A stretch of DNA of 63,444 nucleotides from Branchiostoma floridae. Taxonomy: Eukaryota > Chordata > Leptocardii > Amphioxiformes > Branchiostomatidae. The translations under genes and the position numbers were made by a program. The stretch lies in contig NC_049985.1 of assembly GCF_000003815.2 (NCBI RefSeq), forward strand, positions 16,677,751 to 16,741,194, read 5' to 3'. The notes under the pieces are model-generated. The model searched no databases and was not told the DNA's origin. It worked only from the letters and a program-made list of their open reading frames with translations. Shown one piece after another: positions 63,199-63,444 of this stretch. Each line of letters begins with the position of its first letter. The stretch's first letter is position 1.

Positions 63199-63444
63199 GT
63201 TAAGTCTGCTGAGCCATAACGATAACGTTTTAGTCAGGCAGCGTAAATAATGTTCTGTTGATTTGTTGTGTGTCACTTAATATTTCAGCCACTTCCTCAT
63301 CATTACAAAGTGTTATTTTGAAGTTTCTTCCTCAGCGATGTCCTCTATCACAAGTTGAAAAAAATAAGACCTATTGTCTTTGGTAAACATATGCTGGTCT
63401 GTTATGCACGCAGTTCTATGTGATTAAGGAAGGTCCTGTTTTGT
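63199..63444. other. Sequence after the E relic exon
   Basis: Corresponds to intron 1 of the other receptors (for example TTGATTTGTTGTGTGTCACTT against TGATTATATTTGTTGTGTGC after the D exon). No exon before the window ends. Confidence 0.45.

Overview
The window looks like a cephalochordate (amphioxus/lancelet) genomic scaffold. That is an inference: the genes have many short exons with GT-AG introns, deuterostome-type immune domains (F5/8 type C, trefoil, WxxW, C-type lectin, NHL) occur on membrane proteins, and the DNA is packed with LINEs, tRNA-type SINEs and many MITE families. The species cannot be named from the sequence. Four N-gaps interrupt it (2896-3107, 18248-19079, 39395-39832, 41210-41332).

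The main content is a tandem family of plus-strand type I receptors that share one transmembrane/cytoplasmic cassette and carry different ectodomains. Receptor A (1243-4146, 5' end outside the window or unseen) has a trefoil domain and a WxxW domain. Receptors B (26962-36299), C (43408-56766) and D (57764-61832) each have a signal-peptide exon, a two-exon F5/8 type C (discoidin) domain, a Thr-rich stalk, a GAIIGGAV-type membrane helix and a tail with EYVDTLPS plus YxxI/L motifs in ITAM-like spacing. A decayed signal exon at 63118 shows that the array continues (E). Summed exon lengths of B, C and D are exact multiples of three (322, 344 and 374 aa predicted). B-E each have ACTTCCTC (the complement of GAGGAAGT, a PU.1/ETS-type site) 63-83 bp upstream of the ATG.

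Two minus-strand genes lie between A and B. One (12236-7055) is a type II C-type lectin with a coiled-coil neck, a duplicated cytoplasmic exon and a 2-bp frameshift in the neck. The other (25422-14468) is a predicted 735-aa type II membrane protein: acidic cytoplasmic tail, membrane helix, 12-residue mucin-like repeats encoded by a 36-bp minisatellite, and a C-terminal NHL beta-propeller. All five of its exons join in frame. Together the locus looks like a cluster of cell-surface recognition genes.

Most of the rest is mobile DNA. It includes a nearly intact L1-like LINE antisense in intron 5 of receptor B; a 5.2-kb foldback element (37825-42998) whose arms run into a ~51-bp array of splice-site-like units; a 5'-truncated LINE with an 11-bp target duplication; a related LINE split by a TAA-flanked MITE; a piggyBac-like TTAA element; TTA-flanked MITEs; a deleted mariner; five copies of a TACGTG-rich MITE; and a hairpin retroposon with a 13-bp target duplication.

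Gene models were assembled by eye from splice consensus, reading phase and domain continuity. No transcript or database search was available.
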